Assembly: GCA_031365725.1 (NCBI GenBank)
Contig: JANLYQ010000010.1
Location: 62,001 to 126,000 of the forward strand
From: JANLYQ01 sp031365725
GTDB lineage: Bacteria; Actinomycetota; Actinomycetes; JACCUZ01
Direction: 5' to 3'
DNA length: 64,000 nt
The notes beneath the pieces were generated by a model that did no database searches, was not told where the DNA came from, and saw only the letters and a list, made by a program, of their open reading frames with translations. A program made the position numbers and the translations under genes. Positions 34,183 to 41,486 of this stretch are shown one piece after another (the first letter of the stretch is position 1; the number at the start of each line of letters is the position of its first letter).

Positions 34183-35766
34183 GTGCCACTGTCCCGGACG
34201 CGTGGAGTCGCGTTGGTGGGTGTCGAGGGCCACCTGGTCGACGTCGAGGCGGACCTGGGGGTCGGGTTGCCGTCGTACAGCCTGGTGGGTCTGCCCGATG
34301 CCTCCCTCGCCGAGTCGCGGGACCGGGTCCGCGCGGCCATGGTCAACAGCGGCCAGGTCTGGCCGTCGACCAAGCGGGTCACCGTCAACCTCTCGCCGGC
34401 CAGCCTGCCCAAGCGCGGCTCGAGCTTCGACCTCGCGATCGCCGCGGCGATCCTCGGCGCGCAGGAGGTGGTGCCCTCCGCGGTCTTCGAGGACGCCGTG
34501 CTGCTCGGTGAGCTGGGGCTCGACGGTCGGGTGCGCGCCGTGCGGGGAGTGCTGCCGGCGGTCGCGGCGGCGGCCCGGGCGGGGGTGCTGTCCGCGGTGG
34601 TGCCGGCGGCCAACGCGGCCGAGGCCGCGCTGGTCCCGGGCATCCGGGTCACCGGAGTGCGCACCCTGGCCGGCCTCGTGGCCCGGGCGCGCAGCGAGGA
34701 CCTGCCCGCGTGCGAGACGCAGGCAGTGCTGACGGTGGTGGGATCCGGTGAGCTGGGGGGTGACGGTGTGGATCCTGGTCACGCCGACCACCAGCCGGAC
34801 CTGTCCGACGTGCTGGGGCAGGCGACGGCGCGCTACCTGATCGAGGTGGCGGCAGCGGGTGGGCATCACCTGCTGATGTCCGGGCCGCCGGGCGCCGGCA
34901 AGACGATGCTCGCCGAGCGGCTGCCCGGGTTGCTTCCTCTCCTCGATGCCGCGTCAGCGCTGGAGGTGACCGCCGTGCACTCGGTGGCGGGTGCACTGCC
35001 CGATGGCCGTCCGCTGGTGTCCTCGCCGCCGCTGCAGGCCCCGCACCACACCGCGTCGGTCGCGGCCATCGTCGGCGGCGGCTCGTCGCACGTGCGGCCG
35101 GGCGCGGCGTCGCTGGCGCATCGCGGGGTCCTGTTCATGGACGAGGCACCGGAGTTCGCCCCAGCGGTGCTCGACGCTCTACGCGAACCGCTCGAGTCGG
35201 GGACCATCACCATTGCCCGGCTCGCGACCCGGGTCACCTTCCCCGCGCGCTTCCAGCTCGTGCTGGCTGCCAACCCGTGCCCGTGCGGGCTCGCTGCCAA
35301 CGTTCCCGGGGCTGGTCCGGCCTGCACCTGCACCCCGATGGCCCGCATTCGCTACCTGGGCCGACTGTCCGGACCGCTGCTGGACCGGGTGGACCTGCGT
35401 ATCGACATGCGGCCCGCCACCCGGGCAGATCTGCGCGGTGACCGGTCCGGCGTCGAGACCAGCGCTGTCGTCGCGGCCCGCGTCGCCGAGGCCCGGGGTC
35501 GGATGACCGCACGGCTGACCGAGACGCCGTGGCGGGTCAACGCTGACGTGCCCGGCCACGCGATGCGACGGCTCTGGCGGCTGCCGTGGGAGGTGGTCGC
35601 CGAGGCGGAGCGGCTGCTGGACCGGGGGGTGCTGACGGCGCGGGGGGTCGACCGGGTGGTCCGGGTGGCCTGGACGCTGGCCGACCTGGCCGGGCGCGAC
35701 CGTCCCGATGCGGGTGACGTCCGGGTGGCCCTGGACTGCCGCGGCGTCCCGGCGTGGGCCGCGTGA
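34183..35766 (+). CDS. comM: YifB/ComM-type Mg-chelatase-like AAA+ ATPase
   Basis: The protein has 527 residues. The N-terminal Lon-like fold has VEADLGVGLPSYSLVGLPDA and VTVNLSPASLPKRGSSFDLA. The AAA+ core has Walker A MSGPPGAGKTMLAERLPGLL near residue 233, APHHTASVAAIVGGG, Walker B GVLFMDEAPEFAP and ANPCPCG. ComM helps branch migration during natural transformation in other bacteria. Its placement with yraN and dprA suggests a DNA-uptake or recombination cassette. It overlaps dprA by GTGA. Confidence 0.93.
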   Translation: MPLSRTRGVALVGVEGHLVDVEADLGVGLPSYSLVGLPDASLAESRDRVRAAMVNSGQVWPSTKRVTVNLSPASLPKRGSSFDLAIAAAILGAQEVVPSAVFEDAVLLGELGLDGRVRAVRGVLPAVAAAARAGVLSAVVPAANAAEAALVPGIRVTGVRTLAGLVARARSEDLPACETQAVLTVVGSGELGGDGVDPGHADHQPDLSDVLGQATARYLIEVAAAGGHHLLMSGPPGAGKTMLAERLPGLLPLLDAASALEVTAVHSVAGALPDGRPLVSSPPLQAPHHTASVAAIVGGGSSHVRPGAASLAHRGVLFMDEAPEFAPAVLDALREPLESGTITIARLATRVTFPARFQLVLAANPCPCGLAANVPGAGPACTCTPMARIRYLGRLSGPLLDRVDLRIDMRPATRADLRGDRSGVETSAVVAARVAEARGRMTARLTETPWRVNADVPGHAMRRLWRLPWEVVAEAERLLDRGVLTARGVDRVVRVAWTLADLAGRDRPDAGDVRVALDCRGVPAWAA

Positions 35767-36980
35767 GCGCGGCCGAGCAGGCGGCCCGGGCCGCGCTGTG
35801 CCGACTTGCCGAGCCGGCCGACGCGTGGCTGGGGCGGCAGGTCGCCGAGCTCGGTGCGGTGGAGGTTCTCGACCGGATCTGCCACCCGCGCGCCGAGGAA
35901 CCCGCACGGCTGGCCGACTACCGGGTCCGGCTGCCGTCGGTGGCGGCCGACCAGGACCTCACCTCCCGGGCCGGTGCGCGGATCCTGGTCCCGGGAGACG
36001 ACGAGTGGCCCGCCGCGCTCGACGACCTCGGCGACACCACCCCCCTGGCGCTGTGGGCGGTCGGAGCCGGGCATCTGGCCGACCTCATGCGTCGGTCGGT
36101 CGCTGTCGTCGGGTCCCGGGCCTGCACCGCCTACGGCGAGAGCGTCGCGGCCGAGCTCGCGTCAGGCCTCGGCGACCGGGGCTGGTCGGTGGTGTCAGGC
36201 GGTGCCTACGGCATCGACGCCGCCGCGCACCGCGGCTGCCTCGCGGTCGATGCGCCGACCGTCGCGGTGCTTGCCTGCGGTGTCGACGTCGCCTATCCCG
36301 CCGCGCACGACGGACTGTTCCGGGCCATCGCGGAGACCGGAGTCGTGCTCTCCGAGCTGCCGCCAGGCGCCCGACCGACGCGGCTGCGCTTCCTGGACCG
36401 CAACCGACTGATCGCTGCGCTCGGCCGCGGGACAGTGGTGGTCGAGGCCGCGGCCCGCAGTGGCGCCCTCAACACCGCGGGGCACGCCGAGGGCCTCTGC
36501 CGCACGGTGATGGTCGTTCCTGGTCCGGTCACCTCGGCGACCTCCCGCGGTGGGCACGAGCTCATCCGCACCCATGGCGCCTCCTTGGTCTCGGACGCCT
36601 CTGACGTGCTCGACCTCGTGGGTGACCTCGGCAGCGATGCGCGGGAGCCGCGCAGGGGCGAGGAGCGCCCGCACGACGCGCTCGACCCGACTGGCTTGCG
36701 GGTGCTCGATGCGCTGCCGACTCGCCGACGCGCCGGTCTGGACAGCATCTCGCGAGTGGCGGGGGTGCCGGTACCCGTCGTGCTGCGGGTGCTGGCCGAC
36801 CTGGGGTCTCGCGGGCTCGCTGACGGCCGCGACGGTCGCTGGCGACGGGCGGGGGTCTCGGCGGTCACAGCAGACGAGGTCGCGGGAGCAGACGAAGGAG
36901 GGGCAGCCGGCAAGGAAGGGGCAGCAGGCAAGGAAGGGGCAGTGGGCGAGGCAGGGGCAGCCGGCGAGGCAGCGGGCTGA
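35763..36980 (+). CDS. dprA: DNA-processing protein DprA with tandem-repeat tail
   Basis: The protein has 405 residues from GTG 35763. A helical N-terminus is followed by a Rossmann domain with AVVGSRACTAYGESVAAELA near residue 115, VSGGAYGIDAAAHRG, NRLIAALGRGTVVVEAAARS and RSGALNTAGHAEGL. A winged-helix C-terminal domain follows (LDSISRVAGVPVPVVLRVLA). After it a repetitive tail (about 375-405) is made of GAAGKE hexapeptides from an 18-bp DNA repeat. DprA loads RecA onto incoming single-stranded DNA. Confidence 0.93.
   Translation: MSAAEQAARAALCRLAEPADAWLGRQVAELGAVEVLDRICHPRAEEPARLADYRVRLPSVAADQDLTSRAGARILVPGDDEWPAALDDLGDTTPLALWAVGAGHLADLMRRSVAVVGSRACTAYGESVAAELASGLGDRGWSVVSGGAYGIDAAAHRGCLAVDAPTVAVLACGVDVAYPAAHDGLFRAIAETGVVLSELPPGARPTRLRFLDRNRLIAALGRGTVVVEAAARSGALNTAGHAEGLCRTVMVVPGPVTSATSRGGHELIRTHGASLVSDASDVLDLVGDLGSDAREPRRGEERPHDALDPTGLRVLDALPTRRRAGLDSISRVAGVPVPVVLRVLADLGSRGLADGRDGRWRRAGVSAVTADEVAGADEGGAAGKEGAAGKEGAVGEAGAAGEAAG
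36894..36977 (+). repeat. 18-bp tandem repeat at the 3' end of dprA
   Basis: Four 18-bp units of the AAGGAAGGGGCAGCAGGC type plus a partial unit run in frame to the stop. They encode a Gly/Ala/Lys/Glu tail outside the conserved DprA domains. Confidence 0.9.
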
Positions 36981-37036
36981 CGGCGCGCCGGGCGGCGTGC
37001 TTGCCTCCGCCCGATCGGCCCGTCACGGTGGGAGGC

Positions 37037-38077
37037 ATGTCCTCGTCGTCCGTCGCCGCCGTCGCAGCGGCTGCTAGCGCGGTGACCACTGATATGCCGG
37101 AGCAGATCGGGCTGCCGAAGCCGCCGGAACCGCCGGAGCTGCCGGAGCTGCCGGAGCCGCTGGGGCTGCCGGTGGCGCTGGCCGAGGCCCAGGCGGAGTA
37201 CCTCCGGTACCTGCGCAGCGAGCGAGGCATGTCCGAGCACTCGGTGCGTGCGTATGGCGGTGACCTGGCCGGACTCCTGGCGCACGCGGCCCGCCTCGGA
37301 CACTCGGCGCCGGACACGCTGACGCTCGCGGTGCTGCGCAGCTGGTTGGCCGGTCAGGCCACCCGCGGTCGCTCCCGCAGCACCGTCGCGCGGCGGGCAG
37401 CTGCCGCCCGCAGCTTCACCGCGTGGGCCACCCGGGTCGGTCTGGTGACGAGCGACCCAGGGGCGCTGCTGGCCAGCCCGAAGACGTCCCGGTCCCTGCC
37501 GGGCGTCCTGCGGGTGTCCGAGGCGGCCGAGGTGTTGCAGGTCGCGGCGTTGGCCGCCGACGACGACGCTCCCACCGGGCTGCGTGATCTGGCCGTGCTC
37601 GAGGTGCTCTACGCCACGGGTGTCCGGGTCGGCGAGCTGTGCGGGCTCGACCTGCGCGACGTCGACCGGGAGCGTCGGGTGCTGCGGGTGCTTGGCAAGG
37701 GAGCCAAGGAGCGCACGGTGCCGGTCGGTGCGCCGGCCCTGCGGGCGCTGGACCGCTGGCTCGCCGACGGGCGTCCCTTTCTCGTCACAGGTGCCAGCGG
37801 TGGTGCGGTCTTCCTCGGCGCGAGAGGTGGCCGGATAGACCCGCGGACCGTACGTCGGGCGGTGCACAGCCTGGTCCGGCACGTGCCCGGCGCACCTGAC
37901 CTTGGCCCACATGGCCTACGACATTCGGCTGCAACCCACCTCCTAGAAGGTGGAGCAGACCTCCGGAGCGTCCAAGAGCTTCTCGGTCACGCTACGCTCG
38001 CCACCACGCAGATCTACACCCATGTCTCCGTCGAACGGCTGAAGGCGATCTATGACCAAGCGCACCCAAGGGCCTGA
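37037..38077 (+). CDS. xerC: Tyrosine recombinase XerC
   Basis: The protein has 346 residues from ATG 37037; ATG 37094 or GTG 37082 would also work, since the first ~55 residues are a Ser/Ala then Pro/Glu/Leu repeat segment (PPEPPELPELPEPLGLP) not found in most XerC. The core-binding domain begins near FLRYL-like EYLRYLRSERGMSEHSV. The catalytic domain has ATGVRVGELCGLDLRDVD (Arg), GKGAKERTVPVG (Lys), HGLRHSAATHLLEGG (His, Arg), LGHATLATTQIYTHVS (His, nucleophilic Tyr). It resolves chromosome dimers at dif. It overlaps whiG by 26 bp. Confidence 0.93.
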   Translation: MSSSSVAAVAAAASAVTTDMPEQIGLPKPPEPPELPELPEPLGLPVALAEAQAEYLRYLRSERGMSEHSVRAYGGDLAGLLAHAARLGHSAPDTLTLAVLRSWLAGQATRGRSRSTVARRAAAARSFTAWATRVGLVTSDPGALLASPKTSRSLPGVLRVSEAAEVLQVAALAADDDAPTGLRDLAVLEVLYATGVRVGELCGLDLRDVDRERRVLRVLGKGAKERTVPVGAPALRALDRWLADGRPFLVTGASGGAVFLGARGGRIDPRTVRRAVHSLVRHVPGAPDLGPHGLRHSAATHLLEGGADLRSVQELLGHATLATTQIYTHVSVERLKAIYDQAHPRA

Positions 38078-38927
38078 CGGCGCTGCCGCCACGTCCTCCG
38101 GGGGAGTGGGCGCCGCCACCGGGCACGACCTCGTCATCGACGAGGCGGCGGCGGAGAAGAGCGCGGCCGAAGCCGCGCTCAGTGAGCTCTGGCAGCACTT
38201 CAAGAAGACCGGCGAGTCAGCTCTTCGCGAGCGGCTGATCCTGCACTACTCCCCGCTGGTCAAGTACGTCGCCGGCCGAGTGGGTGTCGGGCTGCCGCCC
38301 AACATCGAGCAGGCCGACCTGGTGTCCTACGGCATCTTCGGCCTCATCGACGCGATCGAGAAGTTCGACCTCGAGCGGGCGATCAAGTTCGAGACCTACG
38401 CCATCAGCCGCATTCGTGGCGCGATCATCGACGAGCTGCGGGCCATCGACTGGATCCCGCGCTCGGTGCGCTACAAGGCTCGCGAGGTGGAGAAGGCCTA
38501 CGCCTCCCTCGAGGCCAAGCTGCACCGCACGCCCAGCGAGACCGAGGTCGCCGCCGAGATGGGCATCAAGCTCGACGACCTGCATGCGATCTTCAGCCAG
38601 GTCTCCTTCGTCAACGTCGTGGCCCTCGACGAGCTGCTCAGCGTCGGCGGCGAGAAGGGGGACAAGCTCAGCCTGGTCGACACGCTCGAGGACACCAAGG
38701 CCGAGGACCCTGTCCTCGCTTTCGAGTCCGAGGAGACGAAGTTCCTGCTCGCCAAGGCCATCAACACCCTGCCGGAGCGCGAGAAGATCGTCGTCACCCT
38801 GTACTACTACGAGGGCCTCACCCTCGCTGAGATCGGGCAGGTGCTCGGCGTCACCGAGAGTCGCATCTGCCAGATGCACACCAAGGCCGTCCTGCAGCTG
38901 CGGGGCAAGCTCGCCGAGGGCAACTAG
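38052..38927 (+). CDS. whiG: RNA polymerase sigma factor of the WhiG/FliA type
   Basis: The protein has 291 residues. A ~30-residue Ala-rich leader precedes region 2 (RLILHYSPLVKYVAGRVGVG, EQADLVSYGIFGLIDAIEKF, FETYAISRIRGAIIDELRA). Region 3 has WIPRSVRYKAREVEKAY and region 4 has LPEREKIVVTLYYYEGLTLA and VLGVTESRICQMHTKA. This is the sigma-28 class: WhiG directs sporulation genes in Streptomyces and FliA directs flagellar genes elsewhere. Nothing in this window tells which regulon applies. Gene order xerC-whiG-M23-rpsB is as in Streptomyces apart from an inserted pocket. Confidence 0.92.
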   Translation: MTKRTQGPDGAAATSSGGVGAATGHDLVIDEAAAEKSAAEAALSELWQHFKKTGESALRERLILHYSPLVKYVAGRVGVGLPPNIEQADLVSYGIFGLIDAIEKFDLERAIKFETYAISRIRGAIIDELRAIDWIPRSVRYKAREVEKAYASLEAKLHRTPSETEVAAEMGIKLDDLHAIFSQVSFVNVVALDELLSVGGEKGDKLSLVDTLEDTKAEDPVLAFESEETKFLLAKAINTLPEREKIVVTLYYYEGLTLAEIGQVLGVTESRICQMHTKAVLQLRGKLAEGN

Positions 38928-38946
38928 CCCCGACGCCGCACAGTGA

Positions 38947-38966
38947 CAGACCTTGGCTGAGGTCTG
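38947..38966 (+). terminator. Hairpin 19 nt after the whiG stop
   Basis: CAGACCT and AGGTCTG form a perfect 7-bp stem around a 6-nt loop. There is no U-tract. The location just beyond whiG suggests a terminator for the yraN-whiG run. Confidence 0.45.
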
Positions 38967-38973
38967 GGGTTGC

Positions 38974-39243
38974 TCACCGGTCGGTGCTCGGCTGGCCCAC
39001 GTCCCGGTGCCACTGCTGCCGTGGACTGAACCCCGTCTTTCGCAGCCAGTGATCGGTGTACACACCACGCTCCGCCTCGATGGCGACCAACGGGCCCGTC
39101 GCGATCACGCACCTGTCTGGGGTGCCGAGCAACTGCAGAACTGCGTCCTCCAGCCCGGCTTGCGGCAGCGTCTCCGTGGGGGCGATGCCCCCCAGCCACG
39201 GGTGAGCCAGCGCTGGCGTGTCAGCGGAGAGGGCAGGGTACGG
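38974..39243 (-). pseudogene. Coding-like remnant on the reverse strand, no normal start
   Basis: Read on the reverse strand this stretch encodes about 88 residues ending at TGA 38974-38976, e.g. LAHPWLGGIAPTETLPQAG, LLGTPDRCVIATGPLVAIEA and YTDHWLRKTGFSPRQQWH. By eye its third codon positions are roughly 85% G or C in the 75 codons nearest the stop, as in real genes here. The forward frames read worse. No plausible ATG or GTG with a ribosome site opens it; the first GTG leaves only 44 codons. I interpret it as the 3' remnant of a gene whose 5' part was replaced by the aminotransferase region, or a small gene with an unusual start. I do not recognise the family. Confidence 0.35.
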
Positions 39244-39255
39244 GACAGGGGCACT

Positions 39256-39261
39256 TAGGCT
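39256..39261 (+). promoter_or_regulatory. -10 element TAGGCT of a leaderless promoter
   Basis: TAGGCT, a 6-nt spacer, then GTG 39268 gives the same layout as at ffh. There is no Shine-Dalgarno sequence. It implies the aminotransferase gene is transcribed on its own. Confidence 0.5.
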
Positions 39262-39267
39262 GCGCGG

Positions 39268-40506
39268 GTGCCTGCTGAGCCCACGACATCCGCAGTCCCC
39301 GACCTTTCGCAGGGCCGCGGTGACCGACCGGCGACGGCGCAGGAGCCGAACCCGTTCTGGGGTCCCGACTGGCCCGAGGTCCGGGAGCTGTGGCCGCTGG
39401 AGCCGACCGTGGCCCACCTCAACCACGGATCCTTCGGAGCGGTCCCGCGGTCGGTGCTCGAGGAGCAACAGTCCTGGCGGGACCGGATGGAGGTCAACCC
39501 GGTCCGGTTCTTCCGCCGCGAGCTTGCCGCCGCGCTGAGCACGGCCCGCGGTGAAGTCGCGGATTCCTTCGGTGCGCAGGAGGAGTCGCTCGCTTTCGTG
39601 TCCAACGCCACCAGTGGCGCGGGCACCGTGCTGGCGTCGTTCCCGATCGAGGCCGGCGACCGGGTCCTGCTCACTGACCACAGCTATGGCGCGGTAGCCA
39701 TCGCTGCGCAACGGTTCGTGCCCGAGCGCGGCGGCGTCCTCGACACAGTGGCCGTCCCGCTGGCGGCTGATGACGCGGAGGTTGTTGAGCGGGTGCTCGC
39801 GGCGGTGGTCGACCGGACCCGGCTGGTGGTGTTGGACCACATCACCTCACCGACTGCTCGGCGGCTCCCAGTGGAGCAGCTCATCCCGGCCTTGCAGGAC
39901 CGCGACATCGCCGTGCTGGTCGACGGCGCCCATGCGCCGGGCATGATCGAGGTTCGGCTCGACGATCTCGGGGCGGACTTCTACGTCGGGAACCTGCACA
40001 AATGGGTTTGCGCCCCGCGGGGCACGGCGGTGCTGCACGTCGCTCCGCGGTGGCGATCGCGGGTGCGTCCGCTCGTGGCGTCGTGGGGCGAGGCTGACGG
40101 CTTCCCCGCCGCCTTCGACGAGACCGGAACTGAAGACGCGACCGCATGGCTGTCGGCGCCGCGCGCGCTACGTGCCCTGCAGCACCTCGGGCTGGAGCGC
40201 CTGCGGGCGCACAACGTGGCCCTTGTCGGTTGGGGGCAGCGGCTGGTCGCGAATGCGCTCGGGCTCAGCCCTGCTGACCTGTCGGTCCCGACCTCGCTGA
40301 GCATGGCGCTGGTGCCGCTGCCGGCAGGAGTGGCCAGCTCGACGGAGTCCGCACTGGCGTTGCAGACTCGACTGGGCGAGGAGTCGTCGGTCGAGGTGAC
40401 GGTGGTCAGCTGGGGTGGGCAGGGTCTGCTGCGCGTGTCGGCCCAGGCCTACAACTGTCCGGGCGACTTCCACCGCCTCGCCGACGAACTGCCCGCCCTG
40501 CTCTGA
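39268..40506 (+). CDS. Class V PLP-dependent aminotransferase, isopenicillin-N-epimerase-like
   Basis: The protein has 412 residues. Class V features are present: LNHGSFGAVPRSVLEEQQ, the MEVNPVRFFRRE substrate segment, FVSNATSGAGTVLASFPI, TDHSYGAVAIAAQRFV, LVDGAHAPGMIEVRLDDLGA and the PLP-lysine motif YVGNLHKWVCAPRGTAVLH near residue 245. This pattern matches the CefD/isopenicillin-N epimerase-like group, which also includes desulfurase- and lyase-type enzymes, so the reaction is uncertain. It is flanked by a gene remnant and a palindromic repeat and interrupts the whiG-M23-rpsB order, suggesting insertion. Confidence 0.85.
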   Translation: MPAEPTTSAVPDLSQGRGDRPATAQEPNPFWGPDWPEVRELWPLEPTVAHLNHGSFGAVPRSVLEEQQSWRDRMEVNPVRFFRRELAAALSTARGEVADSFGAQEESLAFVSNATSGAGTVLASFPIEAGDRVLLTDHSYGAVAIAAQRFVPERGGVLDTVAVPLAADDAEVVERVLAAVVDRTRLVVLDHITSPTARRLPVEQLIPALQDRDIAVLVDGAHAPGMIEVRLDDLGADFYVGNLHKWVCAPRGTAVLHVAPRWRSRVRPLVASWGEADGFPAAFDETGTEDATAWLSAPRALRALQHLGLERLRAHNVALVGWGQRLVANALGLSPADLSVPTSLSMALVPLPAGVASSTESALALQTRLGEESSVEVTVVSWGGQGLLRVSAQAYNCPGDFHRLADELPALL

Positions 40507-40555
40507 CCCGCAGGCGACGGCCGCCCGACTGGGGTCAGCCCGTGCGACCGCGGCT

Positions 40556-40645
40556 GTACCAACCAACACACAGAAGCTGCCATCTGGTTGTCTCTGCACG
40601 CTCGTGGAGCCACGTCAGCGCCGGCTTCTGTGTGTCCGCCGGTAC
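40556..40645. repeat. Palindromic repeat element, copy C (90 bp)
   Basis: GTAC at both ends and inner arms ACACACAGAAGC / GCTTCTGTGTGT match copies A and B. 18 of 22 arm positions pair. The loop contains GCACGCTC, the reverse complement of the GAGCGTGC in A and B, so this copy is inverted relative to them. Confidence 0.9.
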
Positions 40646-40673
40646 GCGGGCTGCCCAGTGACGGCCCGAGGGC

Positions 40674-40720
40674 CCGGGGCCGGGGGCCGGGGGCCGGGGG
40701 CCGGGGGCCGGGGGCCGGGG
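40674..40720. repeat. CCGGGGG tandem heptamer array
   Basis: Six to seven tandem CCGGGGG units give consecutive G4-5 runs separated by CC. The forward strand could form a G-quadruplex. It lies directly beside an 18-bp dyad. Confidence 0.85.
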
Positions 40721-40723
40721 AAA

Positions 40724-40741
40724 GCGTTACCGAGGTAACGC
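40724..40741. promoter_or_regulatory. Perfect 18-bp dyad GCGTTACC-GA-GGTAACGC
   Basis: There are 8-bp perfect arms around a 2-bp centre, directly after the G-rich array. The shape is that of a repressor operator. The half-sites resemble GlnR halves (GTTAC/GTAAC), but the spacing is 4 rather than 6, so GlnR is not claimed. Confidence 0.45.
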
Positions 40742-40830
40742 CCCCTGGGGACAATCTCCGGTGCGTGGTCGGGTCCGGTGGCGCGACTCCGCCCGGCGTG
40801 CTAACCGGGTCCGTGCCCGGCTCGGGCGGC

Positions 40831-41436
40831 TCACCAGACGGGAAGCAGGCGCACGTGGACCCGGCCGCCCACCAGGGTCAGGGGGTCGAGGTACGTCTCG
40901 CCCCGGCGAAGCCCCCAGTGCAGGCAGGCCGCAGGCGCGCAGTGGCTCGCGACCGCCTCCAGGGTGCCGAGGGCGTGGCCGGCGACGACCCGATCACCGC
41001 GACGCACGATGGTCAGCACCGGTTCGTAGGTCGTGCGCAGCCCGCCGGGGTGTTCGACGCTGACCACCCCTCGCCCGGCCACCACTCCGGCGAAGGTCAC
41101 GACGCCGGGACCGGCGGCGAGCACGAGGAAGCCGACCTGGCTGGCCAGGTCGACGCCGCGGTGCCCCGGCGCGAACGGCCCGGCTGGTGGCTGAAACCTC
41201 GTCACCACCATGGGCGGCGGGTCCAGCGGCCACTGCCATGACCCACCGATGCCGATGCCGGTGGTGCCACTCGCACGGGTTCGGGGAGTGGGCGCAGTGA
41301 CCGGGTCGGTCGCCGGTGCGGCCAGGGCGAGCACGAGGGGTACGACGGCAGCGAGGCGGTTGACCGCCCCGGTGACTCGTTGGCCTGGACCTGGGCGGCG
41401 AGGCCGGCGCTGGCGGAGGGCGAGGTCGAGGTGCAT
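40831..41436 (-). CDS. M23-family (LytM-like) peptidase domain protein, secreted
   Basis: The protein has 201 residues from ATG 41436. A basic N-terminus plus hydrophobic stretch (LAAVVPLVLALAAPATDP) is a probable signal peptide. The M23 domain has FAPGHRGVDLASQVGF (zinc His and Asp), TYEPVLTIVRRGDRVVAGHAL and CLHWGLRRGETYLDPLTLVG. In the usual HxH motif the first His is Cys here (CLH), as I recall for other actinobacterial homologues beside rpsB, so peptidase activity is uncertain. It diverges from rpsB across a 359-bp gap. Confidence 0.85.
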   Translation of the reverse strand: MHLDLALRQRRPRRPGPGQRVTGAVNRLAAVVPLVLALAAPATDPVTAPTPRTRASGTTGIGIGGSWQWPLDPPPMVVTRFQPPAGPFAPGHRGVDLASQVGFLVLAAGPGVVTFAGVVAGRGVVSVEHPGGLRTTYEPVLTIVRRGDRVVAGHALGTLEAVASHCAPAACLHWGLRRGETYLDPLTLVGGRVHVRLLPVW

Positions 41437-41486
41437 ACAGCCAACCTGGCGCCGCGCAACCCCTTCGGACTGCCCGGACGCGAAGA

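Larger units (their letters stand above)
38928..39267. other. 340-bp region after whiG with hairpin and coding-like remnant
   Basis: It holds a terminator-like hairpin (38947-38966), then a reverse-strand stretch with coding-like codon use (38974 to about 39243, listed separately), then the leaderless promoter of the aminotransferase. No complete gene is seen. Confidence 0.6.
40507..40830. other. 324-bp non-coding region with repeat, G-rich array and dyad
   Basis: The order is: palindromic element copy C (40556-40645), a CCGGGGG tandem array (40674-40720), a perfect dyad (40724-40741), and a weak hairpin near 40805-40820 (CCGGG-N6-CCCGG) that may terminate the reverse-strand M23 gene. No coding potential is seen. 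Confidence 0.75.

Noticed and set aside
40724..40741. GlnR site in the accessory pocket
   Set aside because: The half-sites resemble GTTAC/GTAAC but are 4 bp apart instead of 6, and no nitrogen gene adjoins.
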